64,000 nt of DNA from Medicago truncatula (lineage: Eukaryota; Streptophyta; Magnoliopsida; Fabales; Fabaceae): NCBI RefSeq assembly GCF_003473485.1, contig NC_053049.1:17817501-17881500 (forward strand). Direction: 5' to 3'. Both the position numbers and the translations under genes were made by a program. Positions 23,701 through 33,830 of this stretch are shown piece by piece. The notes beneath the pieces are model-generated. The model saw nothing but the letters and a program-made list of their open reading frames with translations, made no database searches and was not told the DNA's origin. Numbering within the stretch: the stretch's first letter is position 1; every line of letters begins with the position of its first letter.

Positions 23701-24487
23701 CAATTACACATCGCTTGAGGAATTGAAAATATCTTATAGCTGTAATTCAATGATATCATTTACTTTGGGTGCTCTCCCTATCCTCAAGAGTCTGTTTATG
23801 GAGGGTTGTAAAAATCTGAAATCAATATTAGCTGTTGAAGATGCGTCGCAGAAGAGTCTCTCATTTCTTAGAAGCATCAAAATATGGGATTGTAATGAAC
23901 TGGAGTCATTTCCCCCAGGTGGATTGGCCACTCCAAACCTCATTTATATTGCATTGTGGAAGTGTCAGAAGCTTCATTCACTACCTAAACCGGACACTCT
24001 AACTGGCCTTCAAGTAATGGAAATTGATAATCTTCCAAATCTTCAATCTTTTGTCATAAATGATTTGCCTACTAGTTTGCGGGAACTGACTATTGGCTCT
24101 GTTGGAGGGTTTTTGTGGAATACTGATCCAACTTGGGAACTTCTGAATTGCCTGGTGGTGTTGCGAATTAAAGGTGGTGATACGGTAAACACATTCATGG
24201 AGCCATTGCTACCAGCATCTCTCATGACACTATGCATCTCCGGTCTTGATGATACAAGATTTGATGGGAAGTGGCTTCAACATCTTCCTTCTCTTCAAAA
24301 CCTTGAGATTGTTAACGCTCCCAAACTCAAGTCGTTGCCAAAAAAAGAATTGCTTTCCTCTCTTTCAGTACTAAATGTGACTTGTTGTCCATTATTGGAA
24401 GGAAGTTTGCGGAAGAAGCGAGGGAAAGAGTGGCATAAGATTTCTCACATTCCCTTCATAATTATCAACGACGAATTGATCAAATAA
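20702..24487 (+). CDS. CC-NB-LRR disease-resistance protein (RPP13-like class)
   Basis: Single exon, 1261 aa; the start is the ATG of MDSIKGEKH, the first ATG in frame. It encodes an intracellular immune receptor sensing pathogen effectors. In order: an N-terminal coiled-coil-like region with an EDVID-like segment (EVDNLFDKI), P-loop GMAGIGKT (207-214), kinase-2 LLVLDDV (302-308), RNBS-B GSRIIITS (329-336), GIPLA (397-401), RNBS-D CFAFCSIFP (from 452), MHDLVHD (517-523), then leucine-rich repeats from about 595 to the C-terminus. The frame is intact and the length usual for the class. Variants: kinase-2 continues RD where W is common, and RNBS-B has TSQ where TTR is common. No second NB-LRR lies in the window. 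The recognised pathogen cannot be inferred. Confidence 0.96.
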   Translation: MDSIKGEKHISSSVQLLLNKLYDFVNNFPSTKLDVSLLEEINTTLHTIQIQLVINDDDDDVKDMLGYAVFEVDNLFDKINTEALCREVQAQYQALTPTSQVLKNISYLFKRVNVLITKVQRLFPSRFKRYDSVITSKLQTLIERFESLLSSRNGQKGVRIGNPSPCCSAVVDKTSIYGRDNDINKLKHLLLYNDSDDSKTRTISIVGMAGIGKTALANFLYNDPDVKDKFGVRGWARVPANFVVIRVLETILESITSQTFSNLYLDSQLLKCNNTERDDTSDVYLNLLLATLQQILNTNIFLLVLDDVRDAKFVGWLYLMNILNVGETGSRIIITSQDERVAPPPSMQTFHSVHYLRPLESEDCWSLVARHAFRAWNNQQQSDLEEIGREIAKKCYGIPLAAISLGDFLHLDLSPSYWNYALESDIWELVDYDVHRALQLIYSYLSTPLKRCFAFCSIFPKKSILKKIVVVQLWIAEGLLESFADQEKVAEEYFDELVSRSLIHQQSIGDGEANFEMHDLVHDLATKVSSSYCIRLDEQNLLERIHNISYNRGPYDSFSKFDKLYGVKGIRTFLALPIQKQLPFCLLSNKVVHGLLPTMKQLRMLSLSNYKSITEVPKTIGNLLHLRYLNLSHTKIERLPSETCKLYNLQFLLLSGCKRFTELPQDIGKLVNLRHLDVSDTALSEMPVQIAKLENLHTLSDFVISKHNGGLKVAELGKFPHLHGKLYISQLQNVNDPSEAFQANLNTKERIHELALEWDCGSTFLDSQAHSAVLKHLQPSTNLKSLTIKGYGGTSFPNWLGDNVFGNMLYLRISNCVNCLWLPSLGQLGNLKELVIDSLLSIKSVGTEFYGNDGHPSFQPFPSLETLHFEDMPEWEEWSMVEGTTTQFPSLKSLLLSKCPKLRGNIPDKLPSCLTKLELIGCPLLVNSRYSDHNINCIIMFPLLDVFSQLMLPLNSLRQFTIDGFQSLMSFPTEGLPKTLKVLIISNCQNLEFHSHEYLHNYTSLEELKISYSCNSMISFTLGALPILKSLFMEGCKNLKSILAVEDASQKSLSFLRSIKIWDCNELESFPPGGLATPNLIYIALWKCQKLHSLPKPDTLTGLQVMEIDNLPNLQSFVINDLPTSLRELTIGSVGGFLWNTDPTWELLNCLVVLRIKGGDTVNTFMEPLLPASLMTLCISGLDDTRFDGKWLQHLPSLQNLEIVNAPKLKSLPKKELLSSLSVLNVTCCPLLEGSLRKKRGKEWHKISHIPFIIINDELIK

Positions 24488-24602
24488 CTTTCTTGTCGTG
24501 AGTCTCTGAAATACTTGTTTTTTTTGTTTCGTTCCTATTATGTCATTATCATTTAATATTGTTAATTTCAATAGTAACATAGAAATACTTTATCATAACG
24601 CT

Positions 24603-24655
<53 letters not shown>

Positions 24656-26345
24656 CCATAGAATTATGTTCTGTGTCACCCCCTGCTTGGCTGGTTCCGC
24701 CCAATCTTGTTGTCAGAAGCCAAATTCGCATGCACGACCAACAACCAAGTCCAGTAAATGTTGTACCGATGAGGAACGGACGCGCAGAGTTCTCCAATTG
24801 TGTGTGTTTGTTGGTTGTGGTTGAATTGGATTGCTTAGGCCAACAGACTTCCAATTTTTGTGGTCCTCTTCTTCAACACTGGCGACCCGTTCCAGTTATC
24901 CATCCCTGTCTCAATTTTATGTGAGTTTTTATTGTACCCTTCGCCAATGATGTTGGTTATTAACTTTTAAAAGTTACACTCAATTTGATTAACTAATATT
25001 CGCGTGTTTTAATATATACTGTGATGCATGTGCAAAAAATAATCTTTTATCTTAGTTTCTTGTTTATGAAAACAAATAAACCAAAAGTGAATAAATAAAG
25101 GAATACTAGTAAGCTAAATGGTTATGTTTGGCCTAACATGTATGGTGTAATGCTTCTATAACCAACGGTTTCACCTGGTAAAATTCAAAGTCAAAAATCC
25201 CAAACTGGCATACGTTGTCTGTGTATGATGTGACTGTTTATGTGTGTGCATTCATAGATAAAGCCATTATGTTTTGAGACTATGTTCAGTTGTTTACCAT
25301 TTCATTTACCAGAATTGGTGGCTTAATTAGTCTTTGTTTTTGAAATATTATATCCAGGTTGAAGATATACCAAGGTCTTCAAGTGGGATTGATTTCAGCA
25401 GTGGAATCTAATGTATAAAATTCCTCTTTGATAGGTTTTAACATTACTCCATTTACTACGTGCATGTTCTAATGCTCGTCTTTCTTTCTTGAGCTTCTCT
25501 CTTGTTTGTTATTTTGCCATCAATATTGTTAGTAAAATCTCATATCAGAATACAATATAACACTAAATAGTTTTTCAAGATTAGACATATATTCACTATT
25601 TTTATGTTTCGTTAGTGTTTGCTCAACTGGAGGTATATTCGTCAAATGGCATTCTCCATAAATCTTATTGATGTCCGGGGAATATCCAAGCCTTTCTAGG
25701 GAGATCCTCGACACTAGCCATGGCACATCCATCCTTTATTTCACACATTCAGAAAAGGAGCATTCAAACTCAAACCATATAGAACAGAAGCCATATAACC
25801 AGGAGTTATGTTAGAGACATTGCGAATCATCTTTTCATTGATATAAAAAATACAATGAGTTTAAATACTTAATTACAATATATCACATTAAAATCATTGC
25901 TAAGTGGCTCAAAAACAAGATGAAGAAATAGCCAGCATATGTGAGTTTGTAAATACAGTTTCATAAAAAACGAGAAAACTTTCAAGAACATGCAAATGCA
26001 GAAAAGTGATGTGTACCTCATACAGTTTCTCATTGGATTTTCTTTCTCACCTCTTCACATCCCCTCAGCATGCCCACGTCCCCTTATTCACTGTATCGGC
26101 ATCTTACCACCAGCCCACCACCGTGTGCGTAAGATAGTTTTGTTTCCAACTACCATATAAATAAGATAGTTTTAGTTACTAAAGCATTCAAGTTATCCAT
26201 CTTAATTTTCTCAAATTAGGAAAAAGAGGTATTATTATGATGTCTATACAAGCAATGACCTTGAAATCTGATTTAGTTAATAGGAAAATCCATTAATCGA
26301 TATCAATTTACTATTTGAGACATGTAATGAAAATAAATTCAATGA
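24488..26345. other. NB-LRR 3' flank with a CT microsatellite
   Basis: A perfect (TC)n tract of about 47 bp lies at 24606-24653, likely in or near the NB-LRR 3' UTR. The next 250 bp are less AT-rich with overlapping open frames in both strands, but none resembles a known protein. The rest is AT-rich with no feature I can support. Confidence 0.5.
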
Positions 26346-26349
26346 AATT

Positions 26350-27095
26350 ATATGTATCGTGTCGGACACCGCCCAATATTGAGACATAATCTCATGAGTG
26401 TATGTGCTTCATAGATTAGTACTATTTGATAGTATTTGAGACGTAATAAATAGTCAATTTGTGATTTAATTTAATTTAAATTCATAAGTTTACTTGTGGT
26501 TGATGATGATTGAAGCACATTGTGCTTAGAGTGAGCTTTATGATCTGAGCATGTGAATTGGTCGTTGTAGAAAGACCTTGGGGATTAACTATTCTGTGTA
26601 ACTCTTTTTTAACTTAGCAATACTAGCAACAATAAGTAGTGATCTTCATATAATAGCCCTTAAAGGAGGATCAAACTAAGTAGAAATCAAATTACCTTGT
26701 TATTAACTATAATAATAGGCTTAATGGAATGATTTTTATGTGTTGAAAATCAGTAAAAGATGTCTTCTTTTTGTTGCTAAACCATTGTATGTTCTGTTCT
26801 TGAATAGTTTCAAATTGCCTTGTTATTATTTAACTAATAATCTAATATTATTTTAATTTTATAATATTTTCATTAACACTGATTAGTATTGATTGTACTG
26901 ATAACCTATGAAGCACAAACACCTCTAGGATTAGGCGTTTCGGAGTGTCTGACATGTGTAGGTGTTCGACACTCCTATGACACTCGTACGACACGTGTCG
27001 AACTAGTGTCCTAAATAATTTGTTTTCATCTTTACTTCGACACTCCCTGGCCGGTGTCCAACACCTATATAACACTCATATGAGACGTGTCCCAC
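26350..27095. repeat. GTGTC/GACAC-rich dispersed repeat, copies 1 and 2
   Basis: Copies at about 26350-26420 and 26895-27095 contain closely spaced GTGTC and GACAC words around the marker CTATGAAGCAC or its complement. Related copies occur at 27717-27805, 41405-41565 and 50335-50515. Confidence 0.6.
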
Positions 27096-27371
27096 AAACA
27101 AATGTCTGAATTTGTTTCTCTGTTTCCATATATAATAGATTCAAGAGTTAAAGATGTGCGAGAAATGTTGATCAATCAAGGGTTATAGACATTAAAGTTG
27201 ATTACAACGTTTTTAAATTTTTTGATAGTAGATGGATAAATAAAGGTCAAATACTATTTTATCTTGTTATAAAACTTTTTTTAATAAAATAAATTGTTCA
27301 AGTTAAATGCATATGTATGTATTATGATTCTCAATTTAGATATTTTATAAGTAAATTAATATATAAGTAGT

Positions 27372-27711
27372 TGATGGGAGGGGGTTCTCAGAATAAGGAC
27401 AGAGAGGGACTCTTAAGCAAATTAGATAAAGAAGAGAATATTAAATTCATTCATAATCCTCTCAGAGGTGAGTACAATGTTTATATAGCAATAATAAGAA
27501 TAATAGATCCTAACTGAATGATCATATCAGCATCCTAACAAACTTTCTGAGTCAGTAAGTTCTAGAAGTTATCACTTGTAGACTACGTAATTAGCTAACT
27601 TCACTGGTTGAACAGCTGCTCTCTTGGGTCTAGGAGCTCCCTGTTCCATTGGGCCTTGCAGTTGGGCTGTCCATAGGGCCTTTGCGTTTCTCAAGTGCTT
27701 TGTTCACAACA
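27372..27711 (-). mobile_element. Solo LTR, 340 bp
   Basis: Plus strand TGATGGGAGGGGGTTCTC...TTGTTCACAACA, i.e. TG...CA ends on either strand. Flanks GTAGT (27367-27371) and GTAGC (27712-27716) are a 5-bp target duplication with one change. No internal domain remains, so it is a solo LTR from recombination. Orientation is chosen because the minus strand starts TGTTGTG; superfamily is unassigned. Confidence 0.7.
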
Positions 27712-27716
27712 GTAGC

Positions 27717-27805
27717 GATATCGGTGTCTTAAGTTTTAACATTAAAGGTGTTGACGTGTCCGTGTTAGTGTAGTGTCAGGTGTTCGTGTTTCATAGCTGA
27801 TACCA
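27717..27805. repeat. GTGTC-rich dispersed repeat, copy 3
   Basis: GGTGTCTTAAG, GACGTGTCCGTG, GTGTAGTGTCAGGTG and GTTTCATAG lie directly right of the solo LTR, while another copy ends about 270 bp to its left. Confidence 0.5.
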
Positions 27806-28341
27806 CTATGTAAAAGCATACTCATGCTATTAGTAGTTTTGTGAATTGCAGGCTTCATGAGTTGATATGTTGCATGTTTTTTGTAGGGAAGTTGATATAT
27901 TGTATTCGAAGTTGAATTATTGTCATTTTATTTGGTTAAATGAGACGGTAATTTTCTTTTATCTCGTCATACTCGTGCATTTAATGTATTCAAATTCAAA
28001 TACTTATATGTATGCTATAAAGTTAAGCTAATCACTTAATATTAGGTTATAGGGCTCATGCTTCCACTTTTAGCACTATTGGAGTTGATTTTTTTTTTTG
28101 TTGGATATTGTTGTGTAGATCAACAAAATTATATGGTATGCTTCTACCTTTTGAATAAATGCAACAATGTAAAAAGCCCTCTAATATAAGAAGACTAAGT
28201 TTTTTTTTTCTCTGGGAGTGTATATGGTCTGTTGTAGTTGATAAGTCGTTTGCAGAAGTATGAGTTTTGAAAAAGAAAATTGGAGGCTGGACCAATGAGT
28301 ACTTCTACTATTAATTTTCAAGATGGTTTTATTGGTGGTTA
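27806..28341. other. Intergenic
   Basis: AT-rich sequence between repeat pieces and a CACTA-like end. No gene or regulatory motif can be supported. Confidence 0.35.
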
Positions 28342-28560
28342 CACTACAACATTTTAGCCCTACGACAACGCCTAATTTTTTGACAGTAAAAAAATTGTTC
28401 TAAAAGAGTATTAAAGACAATACTTTTGGTATTTTGTTGCAGTTGGGTATGAAATTTTTTCAATATTTACGCTACGGCTCACAAGAGTTAATGGTATAGG
28501 AAAGCAAAACGGTTATTATTAATTACTTTTGGCAACTCCTAATAACGTTGTGGTATGATT
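28342..28560. mobile_element. CACTA-type terminus fragment
   Basis: It begins CACTACAACATTTTAGCCC, a CACTA-type terminal inverted repeat, followed by short subterminal motifs around CGACAACGCC. No opposite end is found, so it is a truncated end. Confidence 0.45.
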
Positions 28561-28699
28561 TTTTATTTTTTATTTTTTTAATAATATATACATATGTGGT
28601 AACATAAATTAAAGAAGTTTTTCCCAAAAAAAGAAAAAGAAAATAACAACTGAATCGAAAATTGCTTAGATCTAAAAAAATTACTTATGTGAAAATCAG

Positions 28700-29213
28700 T
28701 CTCATGCTTTTGAACCTTAAACCCTCAAACTTCAACAAAAATCATCTCACACTTCTATCCCAATCTTTCGAAGAACCCACAAAATCCCTGTGGAAATCTC
28801 AGAACCCATTTTTCCTTCTTTGATTCTTCCTTGGAGAAATCCTTACTCTTTCGAAATTTCAGAGCTCAGATCTTTTTCACATCTTTTAGGTAATTTCTTT
28901 TTACCCAACGTAGATTATCCCTAAGCTATTTATAATCTATAGAGCTTATGAACATGACATAGTATGTTCTCATAAATTCTTCCACAGAGTCTCACAACTC
29001 TAGCATAAGCACTTCTAACACAAGTGCTTATGCCACTAGTTAAGCTCAAATATGCATATCCAAACAGGCCTTTAGTAGAGAACAGCAGTGACAAATTCTA
29101 TAGCATTGCGTCTGAGTTTTATCCTTATAATTATTATGTTTAAATATATTACAGGTAGTGTCGCTGAAGATATATCATTTTATTAACTGAGAATACAGCA
29201 ATTGTATTTTCAA
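28700..29213 (+). promoter_or_regulatory. KTI12 5' leader with a probable UTR intron
   Basis: A CT-rich stretch at about 28700-28889 looks like a plant 5' UTR exon and ends TTTTAG|GTAATT. A matching acceptor, TATTACAG, ends at 29154, giving a 265-bp UTR intron and a second leader exon of 59 nt before the ATG. Inferred from splice signals; transcript evidence would decide. Confidence 0.5.
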
Positions 29214-30131
29214 ATGGCACTGGTTGTAATCTGTGGTCAACCATGCAGTGGAAAATCCAAAGCTGCATTAGCTCTAGCTGAAGCTCTTAAAGAATCATCA
29301 GAATTGAAATATCAAGTGAGAATCATAGATGAAGCTTGTTTTCATCTCGATCGGAATCAAAGTTACGCGAATATGCCATCAGAGAAGAATTTAAGAGGGG
29401 TTCTTAGGTCAGAAGTTGATAGGTCTCTGTCAAAAGATACTGTTATTATCGTTGATTCTTTGAATAACATTAAGGGTTACCGATACGAGCTATGGTGTTT
29501 GGCTCGTGCTGCGGGGATTAGATATTGTGTTGTTTACTGTGATGTTGAGGATAATGATTGTAGAAAATGGAATCAAGAGCGAAGGGAGAAAGGCGAAGAT
29601 AATTATGATGATGCAATATTTGAAGATTTGGTAAGGAGATTTGAGAAACCGGAGAGAAGAAACCGATGGGATTCACCTTTGTTTGAGTTGAAATCATCAT
29701 CGTCGTCTTCTTTGTCTGCTTCTGCTTCTGTTGTAGATGATGCTGTCTCTTACATAACCAAAAAAGTGGACTCAAAAACCCGCAATGTGAAGATACTGCA
29801 ACCAACTATTGCGACTCAAACTTCACGTTTTTCGGATGCGAATTCTCTCTATGAGCTGGATAAAGCAACACAGGAGGTTACTAATGCTATAGCAGAAGTG
29901 CAATCTCGTGATCTTGGTATGCTACCAGCTAATGGCATTTCTATAGGGAAAGACTTGCCTCCTATCAATCTTTCGAGATCAGTTGGGTTGCCAGAGCTTC
30001 GTAGGCTGCGACGTACGTTCATGAAATTGACAGGGCAAACAAGTTTGAGTGGGAGACCTCCTCCTTCTAATTCAGATAGTGCTAAAAGAATGTTTATTGA
30101 TTACTTGAACAGGGAACTTGGAACTTCATGA
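29214..30131 (+). CDS. KTI12: KTI12/DRL1 homologue, Elongator-associated P-loop protein
   Basis: Single exon, 305 aa; the start is the ATG of MALVVICGQ, four codons after a non-ATG opening. A Walker A loop GQPCSGKS spans residues 8-15. Other family marks are DSLNNIKGYRYELWC in the middle third and RRFEKPERRNRWDSPLF after it. KTI12 proteins bind the Elongator complex, act with tRNA in wobble-uridine modification, and in Arabidopsis (DRL1) control meristem and leaf growth. A Ser-rich linker (about 161-172) precedes an alpha-helical C-terminal domain typical of plant members. Length and C-terminus agree with the plant family; nothing is broken. Confidence 0.95.
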   Translation: MALVVICGQPCSGKSKAALALAEALKESSELKYQVRIIDEACFHLDRNQSYANMPSEKNLRGVLRSEVDRSLSKDTVIIVDSLNNIKGYRYELWCLARAAGIRYCVVYCDVEDNDCRKWNQERREKGEDNYDDAIFEDLVRRFEKPERRNRWDSPLFELKSSSSSSLSASASVVDDAVSYITKKVDSKTRNVKILQPTIATQTSRFSDANSLYELDKATQEVTNAIAEVQSRDLGMLPANGISIGKDLPPINLSRSVGLPELRRLRRTFMKLTGQTSLSGRPPPSNSDSAKRMFIDYLNRELGTS

Positions 30132-30779
30132 AGAAAAGTTTCTTATAACTGATTTTATCTGTGTGCTTGATTAATTAAATACTGAGATATTTTATATTTA
30201 CTTAGACCATTGTTGTTGAATAAGTTGCTTTTTCACCCTCTTAAGTTTTATTGTAATACTTACTATTTTATTGTCTTTCCCGAATCCAACCTGTGATGTA
30301 AAGATGATAATAACACTTAGTTCCTCTCACATCTGAACATGTCTTCACTTATTAACATCTTGTGGTTTGTCCTTGAGAAAGATGAGTTGATATGAATGAT
30401 GATTAAGTTATATAGCATTATAGCTACTACTGTCCAATTTGATATGTATGATAATTTCATTTTCATCCTAGCTTGAACTTTAGCTTGTTCGTGACCGAAT
30501 TCTGATTCCTAGACACGAGATAGGCCCGTTTGGATTGGCTTATTTTTGAGCTTATGCAAATAAAAAAGCTTTTATGCAAATAATAAGCTATTTTTTATAA
30601 GCTCAAACGGGCATATAACTTGGAGAAAACTTTAAGATAATTGTGTATTACACTAGCCCAATCAAACTACACCTAAGAGTAGTTAAAAATAATGGTGTTG
30701 ATCACTAAACCATACAGAGATAATGAATCTTTTTTATTACATTAGCTTTACACAATATTTTTTTTTAGATTAAGATAGA
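30132..30779. other. KTI12 3' flank and intergenic
   Basis: It includes the likely 3' UTR. At 30525-30612 is a small fold-back, GGCCCGTTTGGATTGGCTTA against AAGCTCAAACGGGC, a MITE-like remnant. No gene is seen; in particular no BUD13 N-terminal exon. Confidence 0.45.
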
Positions 30780-30789
30780 AAGACTCCAA

Positions 30790-30990
30790 AGTAGTTTAGA
30801 AACTTGCACGGTCCTTTGTATGGAGAGACATGGCAACATGATCTTCAAACCTATGGAGGGAAGGGACGGTTGTCATCGAGGATTGCTAGAGGGTCACCCA
30901 CTGTCTCACTTATTTTTCGCAGAGGATGTTTTGTTGTTTGCTCAGACAAAACGCTCTCGAGGTAGGGTGATCTCTAAGGTCCTTCATTAG
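30790..30990 (+). mobile_element. LINE reverse-transcriptase fragment
   Basis: Broken translation gives MERHGNMI and then HPLSHLFFAEDVLLFAQ, the palm motif of plant LINE reverse transcriptase with FADD mutated to FAED. It ends in a stop at about 30988, just before the BUD13 sequence. Confidence 0.75.
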
Positions 30991-31004
30991 TTTTATTGAA
31001 TCTT

Positions 31005-31850
31005 GAGTGTGAGGAGAAGCCGATAGTTGATGAAGACATTGAAGTAAAGCGTATGAAGAGGCTTGAGCAGCTGAAGGCTAGACGTGCTTATCATGATATA
31101 TCCGAGGATGGAAGTGGTTGGGTTCCACTTTCAAATAATGATACATCTCCACCCCGTAAACAGAGGGTTCAAAATGACACTCCTTCACCAGAACCTGAAG
31201 TGAATCCATCAACTTCTAATAGAACGGGTGCTGATTTATCCCCTTCGTGTCAGCAGTTGAAACGCTATGACACTTCATCACCTGAACGGGACTCACAACA
31301 TTCTGGTGGAGGGAATTCTGATTTATCTCCTCCTCGTAAACACAGAGATCAGAGTGTTACAGCTGTAGCTTGTGAACCAAGGTCATCTAGATCAAAGTTT
31401 GAAGATAGTGATATGTCACCTCCTCGACGGAAACATGTTAGTAATTCGAGTCCAGATATTTCCCCTCCTCGCCGTCGTAGTCATCAAACATCTGGATCCA
31501 ATGGGAGAAAAAAATATGAAACTTCTGATTTGGAAGATCTTTCTCCACCTAGACGTGGTCGTCATGATTCCCCCTCTCAAGATACTTTACATGGACAAGT
31601 GTCATCTGACCTTTCACCACCGAGGAGACGCCAGCATAGTGTGGCAAGGTCGAGTTTATCTGATGTTTCTCATCGTTCGGTGAAAGCTGTTTCGCATCAA
31701 TCTTTGGACAGTGACCTCTCTCCACCAAGGAAGAATCCAAAGGAGTTATCCATTCCTGCATCTATAAATGAAAGGAAAATAGGTTTAATTTCTGGTAAGG
31801 ATATGAGAGAAGAGATCGACAGAAAAAGGAAGGATGATTTGTTGAGGTAA
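31005..31850 (+). pseudogene. BUD13: BUD13 fragment (pre-mRNA splicing RES-complex protein)
   Basis: An open exon of about 280 codons encodes VDEDIEVKRMKRLEQLKARR, then a Ser/Pro/Arg-rich region with about a dozen SPPR or SPPRR repeats, and ends EEIDRKRKDDLLR. The end coincides with a splice donor, AG|GTAATT. This matches the middle of plant BUD13, which with the RES complex helps splice and retain pre-mRNA. There is no ATG: the N-terminal Lys-rich part is absent and LINE sequence abuts it. The conserved C-terminal domain should follow the donor, but an Athila-like LTR starts at 32602 first. It is either a duplicated exon or a gene cut by two insertions. The open frame suggests recent loss. 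Confidence 0.82.
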
Positions 31851-32601
31851 TTGTTCAATTATATGATTTTTTTCCAAGCACATATTCTTATGTCTTAGAT
31901 GAATTCTCGTTAATATTCATGCTTAATGCCATAATGTTGTGATTCTGTTTTGTTTACTTGTTTAGTTCCGATGCATGCATGTTTTTTGTGGCAATGGTAG
32001 GATGGAATATTGAGTTAGTTTCTATCTGCTGTAGACAATTCAAAAAAGTCACACCACAAAGTTCAGCAACAAAGGCTGTTAACTGTTTGTTGATTATGGT
32101 TACGCTTAAATAAGAATTTTTCTGGTGTGAAATGTGAATGATTTGAGAGTAATCCTTGCTAAGTCTTGTGGGTTATCAGTTTATAAATACAATCTGCAGC
32201 ATAAACAATTTAATTCCTTAGTTTTAGGGATTGCTAAATTGAAAACAATAAGCATGCAAAAGGTATAGAGTATAGACTAGTAGTTATGAGGGATATCAAC
32301 TGGAGCAACATTTAGATTAGCTTGTTTAATTTTTGAAAGAGTTATTAATTATTGCTAGCAAAGAAAAGAGGCACAACTAAGGCAATCACATCTCCAAAAT
32401 TTTAATTCATGTATAATGCTTGATTCCTCTTCTTGATAGTTGTTTATAATGATGAGTCAATTATTATCTATTTTAATATGTTATTTAGTTTCGTTTTAAT
32501 TAGATTTAAGTTTATTTTATATTAATATTATTTCCTTTTTGAACTATTTTACTTTAATTGCATATTGTTATATTTCAGGAATGAATATTTGATGGATTGA
32601 G
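31851..32601. other. Probable BUD13 intron remnant
   Basis: The sequence starts with the splice donor of the BUD13 exon and is AT-rich, intron-like DNA up to the LTR. A TTTCAG at about 32579 would be an acceptor, but what follows is not BUD13. Confidence 0.45.
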
Positions 32602-33699
32602 TGTTGGAGCAAAACAAAGGGGTTTGAAACTGATTTGGAGCAAAAATACGAAGATTCGGAGGCAAAAATATATCTCCCCCAAGTCAGAAGCTTGACACGG
32701 CCCGTGCTAAGGTTGGCACGGCCGTGCCACCTCCCAGACACACTTTTGCTGCTTTTGCTTAGATTCTAAGCTACTCTGTTTTAGTTTACCAAAAAGCTCT
32801 TTGCTTGTGGAGCACTTCAATGATGTAATTGCTTAGATTTTAAGTCGAAGGTAAACTATAAATAGAGTAGCTAGCCATCACAAATATTCATCTTTTCTTG
32901 GAATTCAATAAGTGACAATTGTCTTTCTAATAAAAGTTCTTTTCTTTTCCTTTACTTTCTTGTTATTTACTTTAATGCTTTCTCTCTTCTTCCCCATGTC
33001 TACGATGAACATGAGTGAGTAGACTTCTCTTTGTCTTGGAATTGTTGGATAAGTCTAAATGACATAATCCTAATCAAACAAAGCTTTAAACCTTAATCTT
33101 ATGTAACTCTAATCTCTAATCTAAATTCACCGCTTTAACATGGATTAACCATTATCAAACTGTGGAAACGAAAGTGGAGGGTTTGATAATTGTTCGTCCA
33201 TCATCTCAAATACCAATTCATAAAACGAAAGTGGAGTTTTGATATTCGAACAAGTGAATTTAGACAAGGGTTGCAAAGGCAGCGAAATAGTCTTTGCAAT
33301 CCTTGAGACATATAGTTTCGATCTTCAAGGGAACTAATAGTAATCAAGTCAGCGAAATAGGCTTGGTTACTAGAGGAACCAAAATCTAATAGTCATCAAG
33401 TCAGCGAAATAGGCTTGGTGGCTAGAGGAACTAAAGAGAAACTGTCTTTAGAAGTTAGGTCTAACATAAGGTTATAAGTTTAATAGTTTTGTTTGTGAAG
33501 GACTTGTCATGAAGATGAACCAATGATCCCAAGGTTCTTTTATTATATTATCCTTCAACCGTTTGAAAACCCAAACTTTACATCTTGATTCTCCTATAAT
33601 CATCAATTAAAGTTAATTAAATTAACCAACTCCCTGTCGGAACGATACTCTTATTTTACTACTTCGATAGAACCGTACACTTGCGGTTTTGTCCCATCA
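32602..33699 (+). mobile_element. 5' LTR of Athila-like Ty3 retroelement
   Basis: About 1.1 kb, TGTTGGAGC...CCCATCA, directly followed by a primer-binding site. It contains GCACGGCCCGTGC-type near-palindromes (32695-32730) and a short duplication around GTCAGCGAAATAGGCTTGG (about 33338-33358 and 33399-33419). No matching 3' LTR lies in the window. Confidence 0.7.
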
Positions 33700-33705
33700 C
33701 GTTTT

Positions 33706-33723
33706 TGGCGCCGCTGCCGGGGA
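33706..33723 (+). promoter_or_regulatory. Primer-binding site (tRNA-Asp type)
   Basis: TGGCGCCGCTGCCGGGGA complements the 3' end of plant tRNA-Asp with one difference, and lies six bases after the LTR. This primer is usual for Athila-lineage elements. Confidence 0.8.
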
Positions 33724-33830
33724 GTTAACTAGTTTAATTAACCTTTTCTTTGTGATTAGAATATTTTCTTTTCCCTTTCTTCTTCTTCCTTTCTTTGTTT
33801 ACCATTAACTTCTTGGGTTCTCAATTTCTT

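Noticed and set aside
24549..24854. Glu/Arg repeat-containing frames over the CT microsatellite
   Set aside because: The repeat translates to alternating residues by default; no coding evidence.
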